Below, one piece after another: positions 42,407-50,891 of a stretch of DNA of 64,000 nt. The notes beneath the pieces were generated by a model. It ran no database searches. It was not told the DNA's origin and saw only the letters and a program-made list of their open reading frames with translations. The stretch is from a virus, in the IMG/VR virus record IMGVR_UViG_3300043449_002191, positions 1 to 64,000 of that record; one strand, 5' to 3'. The translations under genes were made by a program, and so were the position numbers. Every line of letters begins with the position of its first letter. Positions within the stretch are counted from its first letter, which is position 1.

Positions 42407-45400
42407 ATGGCAAATACACCTGATTTACGTTCACAAGAACAGATTACGGCTCAAATTGTAGACTCATTCTTAGCTCGTTTAGGAAAAGACATTGATCTTA
42501 ACAAAGGTTCAGTCATTTCTCAATTAATCGAAGCTTTTGGTCGTAATATGTTTACATCTACTGCAGATATTATCATGATGATTGATGCATTGTCTGTAGA
42601 TAGAGCTGAAGGTGAATCACTCCAAAGATTAGCAAGAGATAAGAATGTACCAATCTTACCAGCTTTATCTTCTACTGGAAAAGTAACAGTAACTGATACT
42701 TCTTTCCAGAAAATCTCTAGTAGCGTATATGCTGGTCAACCAGCTCCAGTTGCAGGCAGCTTAAAGATCTATGTTTCAGATGCTTCTAAAATGCCAGATG
42801 CTGGTTCTATTTACTTAGGTCGTGGAACTAAAAACATTGAAGGTCCACTCGAATACACATCTAAGACTTCTGAAGCAAGCGGTGCATACTGGTCATTAAC
42901 TTTAGCTCCAACTTCCCCAACCACAAAGTTCCATAACATTGGTGAGCTAGTTATTTTAGCTCAAGGTGGTAACAGGGAAATTGCAATCGGTACAACTGTA
43001 CAAACTCCACAAGGTTCTGCTGCATCGGCTGTTGTTTTTACTACTACTTCAAAAGCTGTTATATTAGATGGTGAAACTACAGTCACCAACATCCCAGTCA
43101 AGTGTAAACAGCTTGGCTCAGTTGGTAACGTACCTAAAGGCGCAATTAAAGACGTAGTTGGTCTACCTTTCGAAGCATCTGTTACTAACGACTTTGCCTT
43201 TTCTAATGGTAGAGAAGCTGATACAGATGATGACATCAGAACACGTATTAAATTATATGAACAAGCTAAAGCAAAAGGTACTGAACTTGCTATTCAATAT
43301 GCAACTATCGGTGCATTTGCTAAAGACGAACTTAAAAAAGTTAAATCATCCTCGATAGTTCGTTATACTGATAACTCTACTGCCATTGTTTTTGATGATG
43401 GTAGCGGATATGAGCCTAATTATCAAGGTTCTACTTACGAAGTTATTATTGATTCCGCAGTAGGCGGAGAACGTGAAGTCCAGTTAAGACAAAAGCCATT
43501 AGCTCAGGCTAGAACTAAGTCTATCAATGCTGGACCTTATCCGATGACTGAAGGTTCATACATTGCCTGCGTCATTAATAATGTATACTCTGAGCATTTG
43601 TTTCAATTATCAGATTTCAAAGTCCCAAGCTCAGCTACAGTTGAAGAGATTGCTGCATCTATTAATGGTGACGTTAATTGTAACTTTCTCTGTTCTACAG
43701 CAGAAAACAGAACCAAGCTAGTTCTTTACCCTAAAGACAGAGATGCCAATAATATTAAAGTTGTTGTGCCATCTGACAGTAAACCAAATGCAAATGAAGT
43801 CTTAGGATTCTCAGCTGCAGAAGAAGTTACTATTAGACTATATATCAATGATGTGCCATTATTTCAAGATGGTCTATACGCTAAAGTTACTACTTTACCT
43901 AAGTCTGAGTGGGGAGTTATCATTGAAGGCGAAACACTTTCATACATTGTTGATGGAACTACTGAAGTTTCTGTTACATTTATGGATTCGCATTTCCAAG
44001 CAGTAGACTCAAATGCTACGGCAAGTTCTTTGACTGATATTGAAACATGGGCTCAAGTTATGACTAACTTGATGCCTGGGGTTACTGCAAACGTGGTAGG
44101 GGATAAGATTGACCTTATTTCCAACAAAGCCAATGATGATTCTGCGGCTATTGAAATCACAGGCGGAACTCTTAGGAATCTTGTGTTCTCAGTAGATGAA
44201 ACACTATACCAAACTGGTAGAACTCCTGACTTCACATTAAATAAACAAACTGGCCAAATTGCTTTCAAGAATCCCTTGTCAACAAAAGATAAGCTTACTG
44301 CAGGTTCACAGTTCACTAGAGCAAACGTATTTACTTCATCGCTTCCAGTAGGTGCTGGTTCTGATGGAAGATTCTGGGCAGTAATTGATGGCGATGCTAA
44401 ATCTATCAATAACACTTTAAAGCCCACTACTCAGTTAACCTTTGGAAAAATTGGCACTAAACTTACACTTACAGCCACTACACCTGGCCTTGATCCAGAA
44501 GGTTTTGATGATGTGCAAAAAGGCGACTGGCTACTTGTTTGGGCCAATTCTACTGATAACTCAGCCCTTATTGCTAACCAAGGTTTTTGGCGAGTAGAGT
44601 CTACTCAAGTTGGCGAGATCATTGTTGATGATGGCATCACACCTAGATCATCTTTGCTTACTTCTTTCAATTCTATTTCTAGCCGCATTGTTATTGTTAG
44701 ATCTACTGCACCTATGCAGAAAGTGACATATACTTCAGGCATGACTTTACCACAACTTAGAGCCCATATTGAAGATACTTTAATTGGGTCTGAAGTTGAT
44801 ATCGTAGGGTCTAAGCTTAGAATTAGCACTAAATCATATGACTCAAACGGCGAAGTGTTTATTGTTGCTGCAGATCTTGGTGGAGAAGCTTTAGGTCTAA
44901 CTCTTTCAACAGCATATAAAAACGTAACTTCGCATTATGCTTATATCACTCAATCTGCCGAAGCTAACGTAAATACATTTACCCATGGCGCATTTGGTCC
45001 AGCTATTTCTTATACTGAATTTAAAGATCTTAATTATGAGAATATTGGCGGAACTGCTGATGACATTATAACTATCCTACCTAAGCATGATTTAGCAAAC
45101 GATACCTTTTTACCTGAAACTAATGAAAAACGTAGAGCATTTGTTACAAGTTTTGAGAAACAATCTCTTACAGACTATCGTCTAAGCTTAAAGGTTCCTA
45201 ACTTTCTAAACAGTGAAGGAAGCGTAATCCAAGAGGACGACAGGTATTATCTAAGATCTGCATATAAATTTGATTCAAGGGACAATACAACTATAGTAAT
45301 TGACGGAGACAATGTAACTAAAGCTTACTCCTTACCAGTTTCTAGAAAGTTATATGTATCTGACCACTCAACTCCTACACCTAATGACTTCAGTGCCGCT

Positions 45401-48400
45401 GACCTAGAATCCAGTCTAGACCTTAATGATCAAGCTTCATTTTATGATTTTGATTTCTCTAACTTTAAAGTTCATAGACAAGCTTCTCAGATTTTAACTG
45501 ACGGTACATACTCTATTAAGTTTAAATCAGCTGAGTTTGGACCTGTTGGTAACTCGATGAGAGTTGGATTCGTCTATCCATCATCTACAGCACAGCAAGA
45601 ACTTTCCCACTCATTCAGCGTAAGTGATGCGATTGATACCTCGATTGTTTTGCCTGTTACCGAAGATAAAACAGCTACATGGGATTCAACCAGTTCTTTC
45701 ACTGTAGAAGTATTATCCACTTCAGGTGGTAAAGATGCTGTTAAATTTACATGGAGAGCAGGCACCGAGCCAGACTTTTCTTCAACAGGAACAGCTGCAC
45801 AAGAAGGCGATATTCTTATTATTACAGACCTTGCCAACTTTTTAGAAGCCAATAAAGGTATCACCGCTAAGATTACTGAAGTTAATCCTACGTCATTAAC
45901 TATTGAAATGCCTACAGGAAAAGCCCAGACTGATAATATGTCTGCTTCAAGTATGGTAAACTATAATGGCAAAATCACTATTACTTTCGCATCTGCCCAT
46001 AATATAATAGATGGCCAAAGAGTAGGACTTTGGAACACTTCTTCGCCAAACGGTGCTACATTTCCATTTAATCAAAGCTATGTAGCTAAAGTTTTAAACG
46101 CTACACAAATTGAACTTCAGACTCCATTGTCAACTCCAGGTGGTTCAATTGCAACTATTTCTAGAACTAGCAATATTGTTACAGTTAAAACAAACCAAGA
46201 TCATGGTCTAGCTGCTGGCAATATTATTAATATCAGCGGATTAAGCGATAACTCATTAAATGGAACTGTATCTGTATTTTCAGTTTCAATTACCGACCCA
46301 CAGGTATTCAAGTATATCAAATCTGGCTCTAATACAGCTTTCACTAACACTGGACGCTTTGATTATCAGTCTTATGTAGACGGAACTACTTCTGCAGTTA
46401 TCAGTACAGTATCTAAGTCTGGAACTACAGTCACAGCAACTACCGCAGCAAATCATGGCTTTCAAATCGGTGATTTAGTTAAAATTCAGAATATCACTAT
46501 TGGTGCATGGAACAATGCAACGTCTTATGCTATTGATGATGTCGTGTCTACAGCTGGAAATAATTATATAGCTAGGGCCGCAAATACAAACTCTGACCCA
46601 TTATCAAATCCAGCAATCTGGGATATTACAACAATAGACCTAACTGGTACATTTATTGTTGAAACTACTCCAGCATTAAATCAATTTACATATTTCTATG
46701 GATATAGTGGAGCCGCAACTGGTACAGGAGGCTCGGCTACTGAACAAGTATCTTCTGCTTCTGTGGCTAGATCATTAGGCGCTGCAGTTACTTCTAATAT
46801 GCAAATTGGTGCAGTAGGAACTACGGTTCAAGAAGTTATTGATTATTGTGCATCTAATATCAGTGATAAGCTTTTGGCAGAACTTGGTTCAGGGTCTGCT
46901 TTAGCTACAATCAGTGAGTCTACTGCAGATACCTTGGGACTTGCTAGTGACTATATTTCTACTACTATTTCAAAGATTAAAACTGTCCAAAATAGCCGTA
47001 AAGCAAGTTTTGTTACAGCAGATCTTATCCTAAAAGGTTCGTCTATCACAGTGACTGGTCTAGCTACTTCAAGCTACAACAATACTTATACTGTACTAGA
47101 TTCGTATATTGATCCATTGACTTCTGAAAAAATTGCAGTAGTTCAAACAACTGTTACTGGAGCATTAACTCAAACTATTACTGATGTAGGCTCTGTAGGT
47201 GGAACGACTCCGATGCTGATGCTTGAGGATGGTGAGAATTCAATCGAATCTAATAATCTCACTACTTTATCCGGCATCCCAATGTTTTACGTTAAAACTC
47301 CTTGGAAGTCTGCTCCTACTATTAGTGATGAAATTAGGCTTGTAGCTAAAACTAATGACCATATCAATAGACTTTGGAACAAGCTTATTGTAACTGGATT
47401 AAGCAATATCGCTAAAGTTGATCAGTCTAAGTATGATGAAAGCTTACAGCTAACCACTAAACTTTTTGGTGGTGCAGGTAGCATTGAAATGGTTGGCGGT
47501 ACAGCAAACACTTTGAATCTGGCTCTTTCATCTGCAGGTAAAGAGTATAATGGCAAATTCGGTCAAATCCAAGTTCCTTACGAGATCCGCAGAGGTCTAG
47601 TCAATGGCCAATGGATTAATATCAATAATACCGTTAAAAATAATAAGAGTCTTGGTCTTAGCACAAATACGGCTATTACATTGACTGGCTCTACCGCTGC
47701 TATCGCATCAGGCACTGGCACTTTCCAAACTATTAGAGCTTCTACTCACACTGCTGCAACTAAAGTTAAGTTTGAAAAGCAAGGCGACTTTGTTGCTATC
47801 ATTGCAGTCGATGGACCTACTTTTGGTTTTAGCTCTGCTGGCATCAAAGAGGGTGACTGGCTCAGAATTGATAATGAGGCTGGTTTAAATACTTCAGGAG
47901 ATTCTACTGGACTTTGGTCTTCCAGCACTACTTATCCATTAAGCGCAAGAATTAAGTACAACAATACTTATTACATCAGCCTTCAGAATGGTAACCTTAA
48001 TAAAAATCCTGCAGCATTTCCTGCTTATTGGGAAGTCAATGAAGTCAGCGCTAATAATGAGGGTATCTTCCAAGTCGTAAGAGTTTTTGGTGATGACACT
48101 GTATATATTCAGATAAGCAATCCTGTTGAAGAAATAGTTGAGCTTGGCCACGTAGATGCATTGACTTTTTACAGCTATGACTCTGTAATGCCTGGAGATA
48201 AACTGATCATAAGTACTAATGCTTTTGGTGTACAAAATACTGGCACTTATACTGTAGCGGATTTTAATATCCAATCAAGCAACTTGACTTCAACCGTAAT
48301 TACCTTGGACGATGTTGTCCCTAATCCTCCTACAGGTTCAGTTGGGTTAGCTGGAGACTTTGGTCAATTCAACGTGGAGGCTAAGAGCTTTGTTTCCTTG

Positions 48401-48979
48401 TGGAAGCGTATCGCAGCTATGGGGCCATCGCTTAACAATGAGCTTATTATTTTACTTGATAGCCCTGAGTTAACTGATCGTGTTGGTGAAAACTTCGGTT
48501 CATACTTGTCAGGTAAGTCTAAGCTTGAGTTCCCTGAGTCTATCGCAGTTGGTGTTGACGCTTATAACTACTACAAAGGTCTAATCAAAGAATTGAATAA
48601 AATCATTTACGGAGATTCTACCGATTCAGTCAACTATCCAGGCGTTCGTGCTGCAGGAACTTACATCGACATCAAGCAAGCAATCTTGAAGCGTATCAAA
48701 GTATCCTTCTCAGTAAGACTTAAAACTGGTATCCCATTTGTGGAAGTCCGTGAGCGTATTAAAGCAGCCGTTGCAGGATATGTAAATAACTTAGACGTTG
48801 GTGAATCTGTATCTATTTCTAGAATGATTTCAGCAGCTAATACAGTTGTAGGCGTTATCGCAGTTGCCGTAACTTACCCTACTTACGATGCATCAAATGA
48901 TTTGATCACTGTATCACCGGACGAAAGAGCGTATATTCTTGATACAACGTCCGACATTACCGTATCTGTTATCGAATAA
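42407..48979 (+). CDS. Giant baseplate J / gp6-like wedge protein with inserted domains
   Basis: A 2190-residue protein. The N-terminal about 330 residues match baseplate J/gp47/gp6 (NKGSVISQLIEAFGRN, VDRAEGESLQRLARDKNV, then FSNGREADTDDDIRTRIK). The C-terminal about 120 residues match the J end (AILKRIKVSFSVRLKTGIPFVEVRERI ... ISRMISAANTVVGV). T4 gp6 is about 660 residues, so over 1500 residues are inserted between the halves. The insert holds beta-domains with HG-x-x-x-G-x-x-V/I elements and two carbohydrate-binding-like modules (near residues 1365-1405 and 1834-1880, W...Y...W pattern). It builds the wedge ring and may also bind host glycans. An initiator-like tRNA begins 1 base after its stop. 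Confidence 0.78.
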   Translation: MANTPDLRSQEQITAQIVDSFLARLGKDIDLNKGSVISQLIEAFGRNMFTSTADIIMMIDALSVDRAEGESLQRLARDKNVPILPALSSTGKVTVTDTSFQKISSSVYAGQPAPVAGSLKIYVSDASKMPDAGSIYLGRGTKNIEGPLEYTSKTSEASGAYWSLTLAPTSPTTKFHNIGELVILAQGGNREIAIGTTVQTPQGSAASAVVFTTTSKAVILDGETTVTNIPVKCKQLGSVGNVPKGAIKDVVGLPFEASVTNDFAFSNGREADTDDDIRTRIKLYEQAKAKGTELAIQYATIGAFAKDELKKVKSSSIVRYTDNSTAIVFDDGSGYEPNYQGSTYEVIIDSAVGGEREVQLRQKPLAQARTKSINAGPYPMTEGSYIACVINNVYSEHLFQLSDFKVPSSATVEEIAASINGDVNCNFLCSTAENRTKLVLYPKDRDANNIKVVVPSDSKPNANEVLGFSAAEEVTIRLYINDVPLFQDGLYAKVTTLPKSEWGVIIEGETLSYIVDGTTEVSVTFMDSHFQAVDSNATASSLTDIETWAQVMTNLMPGVTANVVGDKIDLISNKANDDSAAIEITGGTLRNLVFSVDETLYQTGRTPDFTLNKQTGQIAFKNPLSTKDKLTAGSQFTRANVFTSSLPVGAGSDGRFWAVIDGDAKSINNTLKPTTQLTFGKIGTKLTLTATTPGLDPEGFDDVQKGDWLLVWANSTDNSALIANQGFWRVESTQVGEIIVDDGITPRSSLLTSFNSISSRIVIVRSTAPMQKVTYTSGMTLPQLRAHIEDTLIGSEVDIVGSKLRISTKSYDSNGEVFIVAADLGGEALGLTLSTAYKNVTSHYAYITQSAEANVNTFTHGAFGPAISYTEFKDLNYENIGGTADDIITILPKHDLANDTFLPETNEKRRAFVTSFEKQSLTDYRLSLKVPNFLNSEGSVIQEDDRYYLRSAYKFDSRDNTTIVIDGDNVTKAYSLPVSRKLYVSDHSTPTPNDFSAADLESSLDLNDQASFYDFDFSNFKVHRQASQILTDGTYSIKFKSAEFGPVGNSMRVGFVYPSSTAQQELSHSFSVSDAIDTSIVLPVTEDKTATWDSTSSFTVEVLSTSGGKDAVKFTWRAGTEPDFSSTGTAAQEGDILIITDLANFLEANKGITAKITEVNPTSLTIEMPTGKAQTDNMSASSMVNYNGKITITFASAHNIIDGQRVGLWNTSSPNGATFPFNQSYVAKVLNATQIELQTPLSTPGGSIATISRTSNIVTVKTNQDHGLAAGNIINISGLSDNSLNGTVSVFSVSITDPQVFKYIKSGSNTAFTNTGRFDYQSYVDGTTSAVISTVSKSGTTVTATTAANHGFQIGDLVKIQNITIGAWNNATSYAIDDVVSTAGNNYIARAANTNSDPLSNPAIWDITTIDLTGTFIVETTPALNQFTYFYGYSGAATGTGGSATEQVSSASVARSLGAAVTSNMQIGAVGTTVQEVIDYCASNISDKLLAELGSGSALATISESTADTLGLASDYISTTISKIKTVQNSRKASFVTADLILKGSSITVTGLATSSYNNTYTVLDSYIDPLTSEKIAVVQTTVTGALTQTITDVGSVGGTTPMLMLEDGENSIESNNLTTLSGIPMFYVKTPWKSAPTISDEIRLVAKTNDHINRLWNKLIVTGLSNIAKVDQSKYDESLQLTTKLFGGAGSIEMVGGTANTLNLALSSAGKEYNGKFGQIQVPYEIRRGLVNGQWININNTVKNNKSLGLSTNTAITLTGSTAAIASGTGTFQTIRASTHTAATKVKFEKQGDFVAIIAVDGPTFGFSSAGIKEGDWLRIDNEAGLNTSGDSTGLWSSSTTYPLSARIKYNNTYYISLQNGNLNKNPAAFPAYWEVNEVSANNEGIFQVVRVFGDDTVYIQISNPVEEIVELGHVDALTFYSYDSVMPGDKLIISTNAFGVQNTGTYTVADFNIQSSNLTSTVITLDDVVPNPPTGSVGLAGDFGQFNVEAKSFVSLWKRIAAMGPSLNNELIILLDSPELTDRVGENFGSYLSGKSKLEFPESIAVGVDAYNYYKGLIKELNKIIYGDSTDSVNYPGVRAAGTYIDIKQAILKRIKVSFSVRLKTGIPFVEVRERIKAAVAGYVNNLDVGESVSISRMISAANTVVGVIAVAVTYPTYDASNDLITVSPDERAYILDTTSDITVSVIE

Positions 48980-49058
48980 AGCGGAGTGGACTGGAAGTAG
49001 TGCCAGCTCAGGCTCATAACCTGAATTCATGGAGGTGCAAGTCCTCCCTCCGCAACCA
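48980..49058 (+). tRNA. tRNA-Met(CAU), initiator-like, divergent
   Basis: Acceptor stem GCGGAG/CTCCGC with an A-A mismatch at the 1-72 position, anticodon arm TCAGG-CTCATAA-CCTGA (anticodon CAT), T-arm GGAGG-TGCAAGT-CCTCC and an encoded CCA. The unpaired 1-72 position and the general pattern recall bacterial fMet tRNA. Odd points are four bases between acceptor and D stems, a D-loop without the usual GG, and T-loop TGC (G at 55). It starts 1 base after the J-like gene stop. A modified Ile2 (lysidine) identity cannot be excluded. Confidence 0.7.
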
Positions 49059-49069
49059 ATTTATGGCCT

Positions 49070-49228
49070 TTACCCTCGTAGACCTGAAATGTAAGAAATT
49101 GATACATTATCATAGCCTAATTTTTTTAATTCTTTTCTGATTTTACTTACAGACCAAGTATTTGTTGCAAAAAACTTTACTGAAACGGGGGAATACTTTT
49201 TTGAATAAAACTCTACATAAAAATTCAT
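49070..49228 (-). CDS. Small 52-residue protein
   Basis: An ATG at 49228 is preceded by AGGAGGCTTTT, a strong ribosome site identical to that of the 59161 small ORF. The product is basic with an alpha/beta pattern (VSVKFFATNTWSVSKIRKELKKLGYDNVSISYIS), resembling short phage proteins that process sensory or positional strand-helix-strand folds. It lies between the CAU tRNA and the non-coding RNA, on the opposite strand. Function is unknown. Confidence 0.6.
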   Translation of the reverse strand: MNFYVEFYSKKYSPVSVKFFATNTWSVSKIRKELKKLGYDNVSISYISGLRG

Positions 49229-49295
49229 AAAAGCCTCCTGATATATAAATCTTACTAAATAATGCTGTATAAGTCAATAGTCTAGGTTAATTTTG

Positions 49296-49304
49296 TGCTA
49301 TAAT
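49296..49304 (+). promoter_or_regulatory. Extended -10 promoter of the structured RNA
   Basis: TGCTATAAT (extended -10 form) in the context TTTTGTGCTATAATACTT; transcription would start near 49311. There is no good -35 box and no late motif. Confidence 0.6.
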
Positions 49305-49310
49305 ACTTCT

Positions 49311-49861
49311 ATCAGGATGATACTTGACTTAGGATGAGTCCCCAGGGAAGAGTGTTCTCCAAGCTTATGGAAGAGCTTATTTTTGTTTGTATTATTTTGA
49401 GACCAAGGCGTGAAGTCGCTGTGGACGTAAAGATCGGTATAGCCATTAAAATTCGTGACAGGCACAATACCCCACTGGGACACGCAGAGAGAAGACAATA
49501 CTCGGAGCCGAATGCGAGGGTAATCGGTGGTGCCTCTTTCGTAAGGTTAACTTTTGCGTCCGGTGCGTAATAGCATAGGATAGCAGCCACTTGAACCTCA
49601 GTACGCTCATAGCCGTGGTAGCGTACGGCTGGTCTCGCTTTGTTTATTTTATATGTGGTAGCGGCATGGAGAGCTGTGGACGATAGTGAAGTTGAAATAT
49701 GACCCAAACGAAATCCACTGGAGACACGCATGGAGAATACGGAAGCAGCGATTTACACTAACAGTGCAGGTATCTGAGGTGTATTTTTAGCGGAAGCAGA
49801 CCGACAGTCCGTAGGGGATACGACTATGGAGCCAGAGTAGCGACTGGCCTACCACGCTTTT
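49311..49861 (+). ncRNA. Large structured non-coding RNA, candidate ROOL/GOLLD-like
   Basis: About 550 bases without a convincing gene. GC is 45-58% in the 60-base lines counted, against about 22% just upstream. A TGCTATAAT promoter precedes it, and a T-run plus ribosome site of the next gene follows. Visible pairings: GACT 49326/AGTC 49337, AAGCT 49361/AGCTT 49374, GGTAT 49436/ATACC 49467, and GTACGCT 49601/AGCGTAC 49620. In the last, loop bases AGCC (49611) can pair with GGCT (49627) as a pseudoknot. Size, phage setting and a tRNA 250 bases away resemble the ROOL (about 580 nt) and GOLLD large RNA classes. The class assignment is a guess; that this is a structured RNA is better supported. 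Confidence 0.65.
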
Positions 49862-49873
49862 TTAGGAGGATTT

Positions 49874-50179
49874 ATGACTGAACGAGAATATGAAATTGTA
49901 GAAGAAACCGTTGTCCATTTTGAAGAAGAAGGCGGTTGGGCTATAGCTGTCACAAAACAAGAAGCGATTGTTCTCTATAAATACCTTAAAACTTACCTTA
50001 AGTTCACTGAAACAAATAAGCACAAAGGCCGACCAGTCCTAATCAGTAAGAAGAAAAACGCCGTATTACCTAAAAAAGTTGGCGTTAAAGTCTATAATTG
50101 CTTATATAATGATTATAAAGACCTTGCTGATAGCACCTATGTTAAATTAAATGGATTTATTAGTGAATGGGAAAACTAA
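49874..50179 (+). CDS. Small protein downstream of the structured RNA
   Basis: A 101-residue protein with RBS AGGAGG 4 bases before the ATG, starting only about 12 bases after the RNA region. The N-terminal part is acidic (ETVVHFEEEGGWAIAVTKQE). The middle has a conserved-looking helix and a basic strand (RPVLISKKKNAVLPKKVGVKVYN). If the RNA terminates inefficiently, this gene is read from the RNA promoter. A functional link with the RNA is possible but not shown. No family recognised. Confidence 0.55.
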   Translation: MTEREYEIVEETVVHFEEEGGWAIAVTKQEAIVLYKYLKTYLKFTETNKHKGRPVLISKKKNAVLPKKVGVKVYNCLYNDYKDLADSTYVKLNGFISEWEN

Positions 50180-50322
50180 TAGTAGGACTTTTATTGTTAC
50201 ACTGGTTAATTATTGTGTTTAAATGGAGCCCATTTGAATACTGCTCTGCTATAAATCCCGACAACATGAACGCAGCAGTAAGCTGCATGGAAAGCCCATT
50301 CTGGCTTTGGAGGAGGTACTAA
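50167..50322 (+). CDS. Small membrane or secreted protein
   Basis: A 51-residue ORF overlapping the end of the previous gene by 13 bases, whose TAA overlaps the next ATG (TAATG). It starts with a hydrophobic segment (LIVGLLLLHWLIIVF) and then a short polar part with two cysteines (EYC...SC) ending WLWRRY. It could be a single-pass membrane or signal-anchored peptide. Support comes from the overlaps and composition. Confidence 0.5.
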   Translation: MGKLIVGLLLLHWLIIVFKWSPFEYCSAINPDNMNAAVSCMESPFWLWRRY

Positions 50323-50633
50323 TGAAAATCGTTATTGGAGATTTTATTAAACATAAAAGCTTTATGGACGTTTGTCTAGAAGTTAAAAAAGTATATGATT
50401 ATGGCCATGGAATCGAAGTGTCAGGCATTTGGTGGAATTTAGCTTATGTTAACAGCTTTTGTATTAATGAAAGGCAAAAAATTAATATAGCTAAAACAAA
50501 AGAAAGCATTAAACCAGAGAGCCAAAGGACCACAGACTTAAGCGAATGGGAAGTTTTGAGCAAAGAATGCCGTACAGACAATTGCTTTAGATACTCTTCT
50601 TGGTTCCCAATTAAAAGTGAGCCACTATTATAG
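50322..50633 (+). CDS. Small protein of unknown function
   Basis: I place the start at the ATG at 50322 rather than the TTG at 50307 because GGAGGAGG lies directly upstream. This gives 103 residues beginning MKIVIGDFIKHKSFMDVCLEV. The first half looks like a small beta-barrel (YDYGHGIEVSGIWWNLAYVNSFCI) and the second is polar. The gene is coupled to the 51-residue ORF. No family recognised. Confidence 0.5.
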   Translation: MKIVIGDFIKHKSFMDVCLEVKKVYDYGHGIEVSGIWWNLAYVNSFCINERQKINIAKTKESIKPESQRTTDLSEWEVLSKECRTDNCFRYSSWFPIKSEPLL

Positions 50634-50671
50634 TAGCCTAAAAATGACAAAAACCTTCACATTGGACTAAT

Positions 50672-50848
50672 ATGTTACCTCAAAAAAGAAATACTCAAGC
50701 CCCAGCTGCTAAAATAAAAGAAGTGTACATTTTAGAAGACTATGATTTTACTCCTGAAAACTCTACCAAAACAGTAGAAGATGATTCTTGGGTAGGGTTT
50801 GAGGTCATTCCTTTCCTGAAAGAATTGGCCAAAAATACAGAGAAATAA
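50672..50848 (+). CDS. Small acidic protein
   Basis: A 58-residue ORF ending 3 bases before the next late motif. It is polar and acidic (YILEDYDFTPENSTKTVEDD), with a hydrophobic helix near the end (VIPFLKELA). No clear ribosome site precedes it (the sequence before the ATG is TTGGACTAAT), so confidence is moderate. Confidence 0.4.
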   Translation: MLPQKRNTQAPAAKIKEVYILEDYDFTPENSTKTVEDDSWVGFEVIPFLKELAKNTEK

Positions 50849-50851
50849 GAG

Positions 50852-50860
50852 CCTAATCTT
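50852..50860 (+). promoter_or_regulatory. Late motif CCTAATCTT
   Basis: Followed by ATTAAT; 31 bases before the baseplate gene ATG at 50892, restarting structural transcription after the RNA/small-ORF interruption. Confidence 0.7.
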
Positions 50861-50891
50861 ATTAATATCTAAAATATTCCCATAGGTATCA

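Noticed and set aside
49110-49125. CCTAATTTTT similar to the late motif near the CAU tRNA
   Set aside because: It differs from the 9-mer and lies within a minus-strand coding region; no + strand gene follows at the usual distance.
49312-49731. 139-codon minus-strand and 78-codon plus-strand open frames inside the structured RNA
   Set aside because: The higher GC content there makes stops rarer; neither frame has a ribosome site or a sensible protein composition, and the promoter and pairings favour a + strand RNA.
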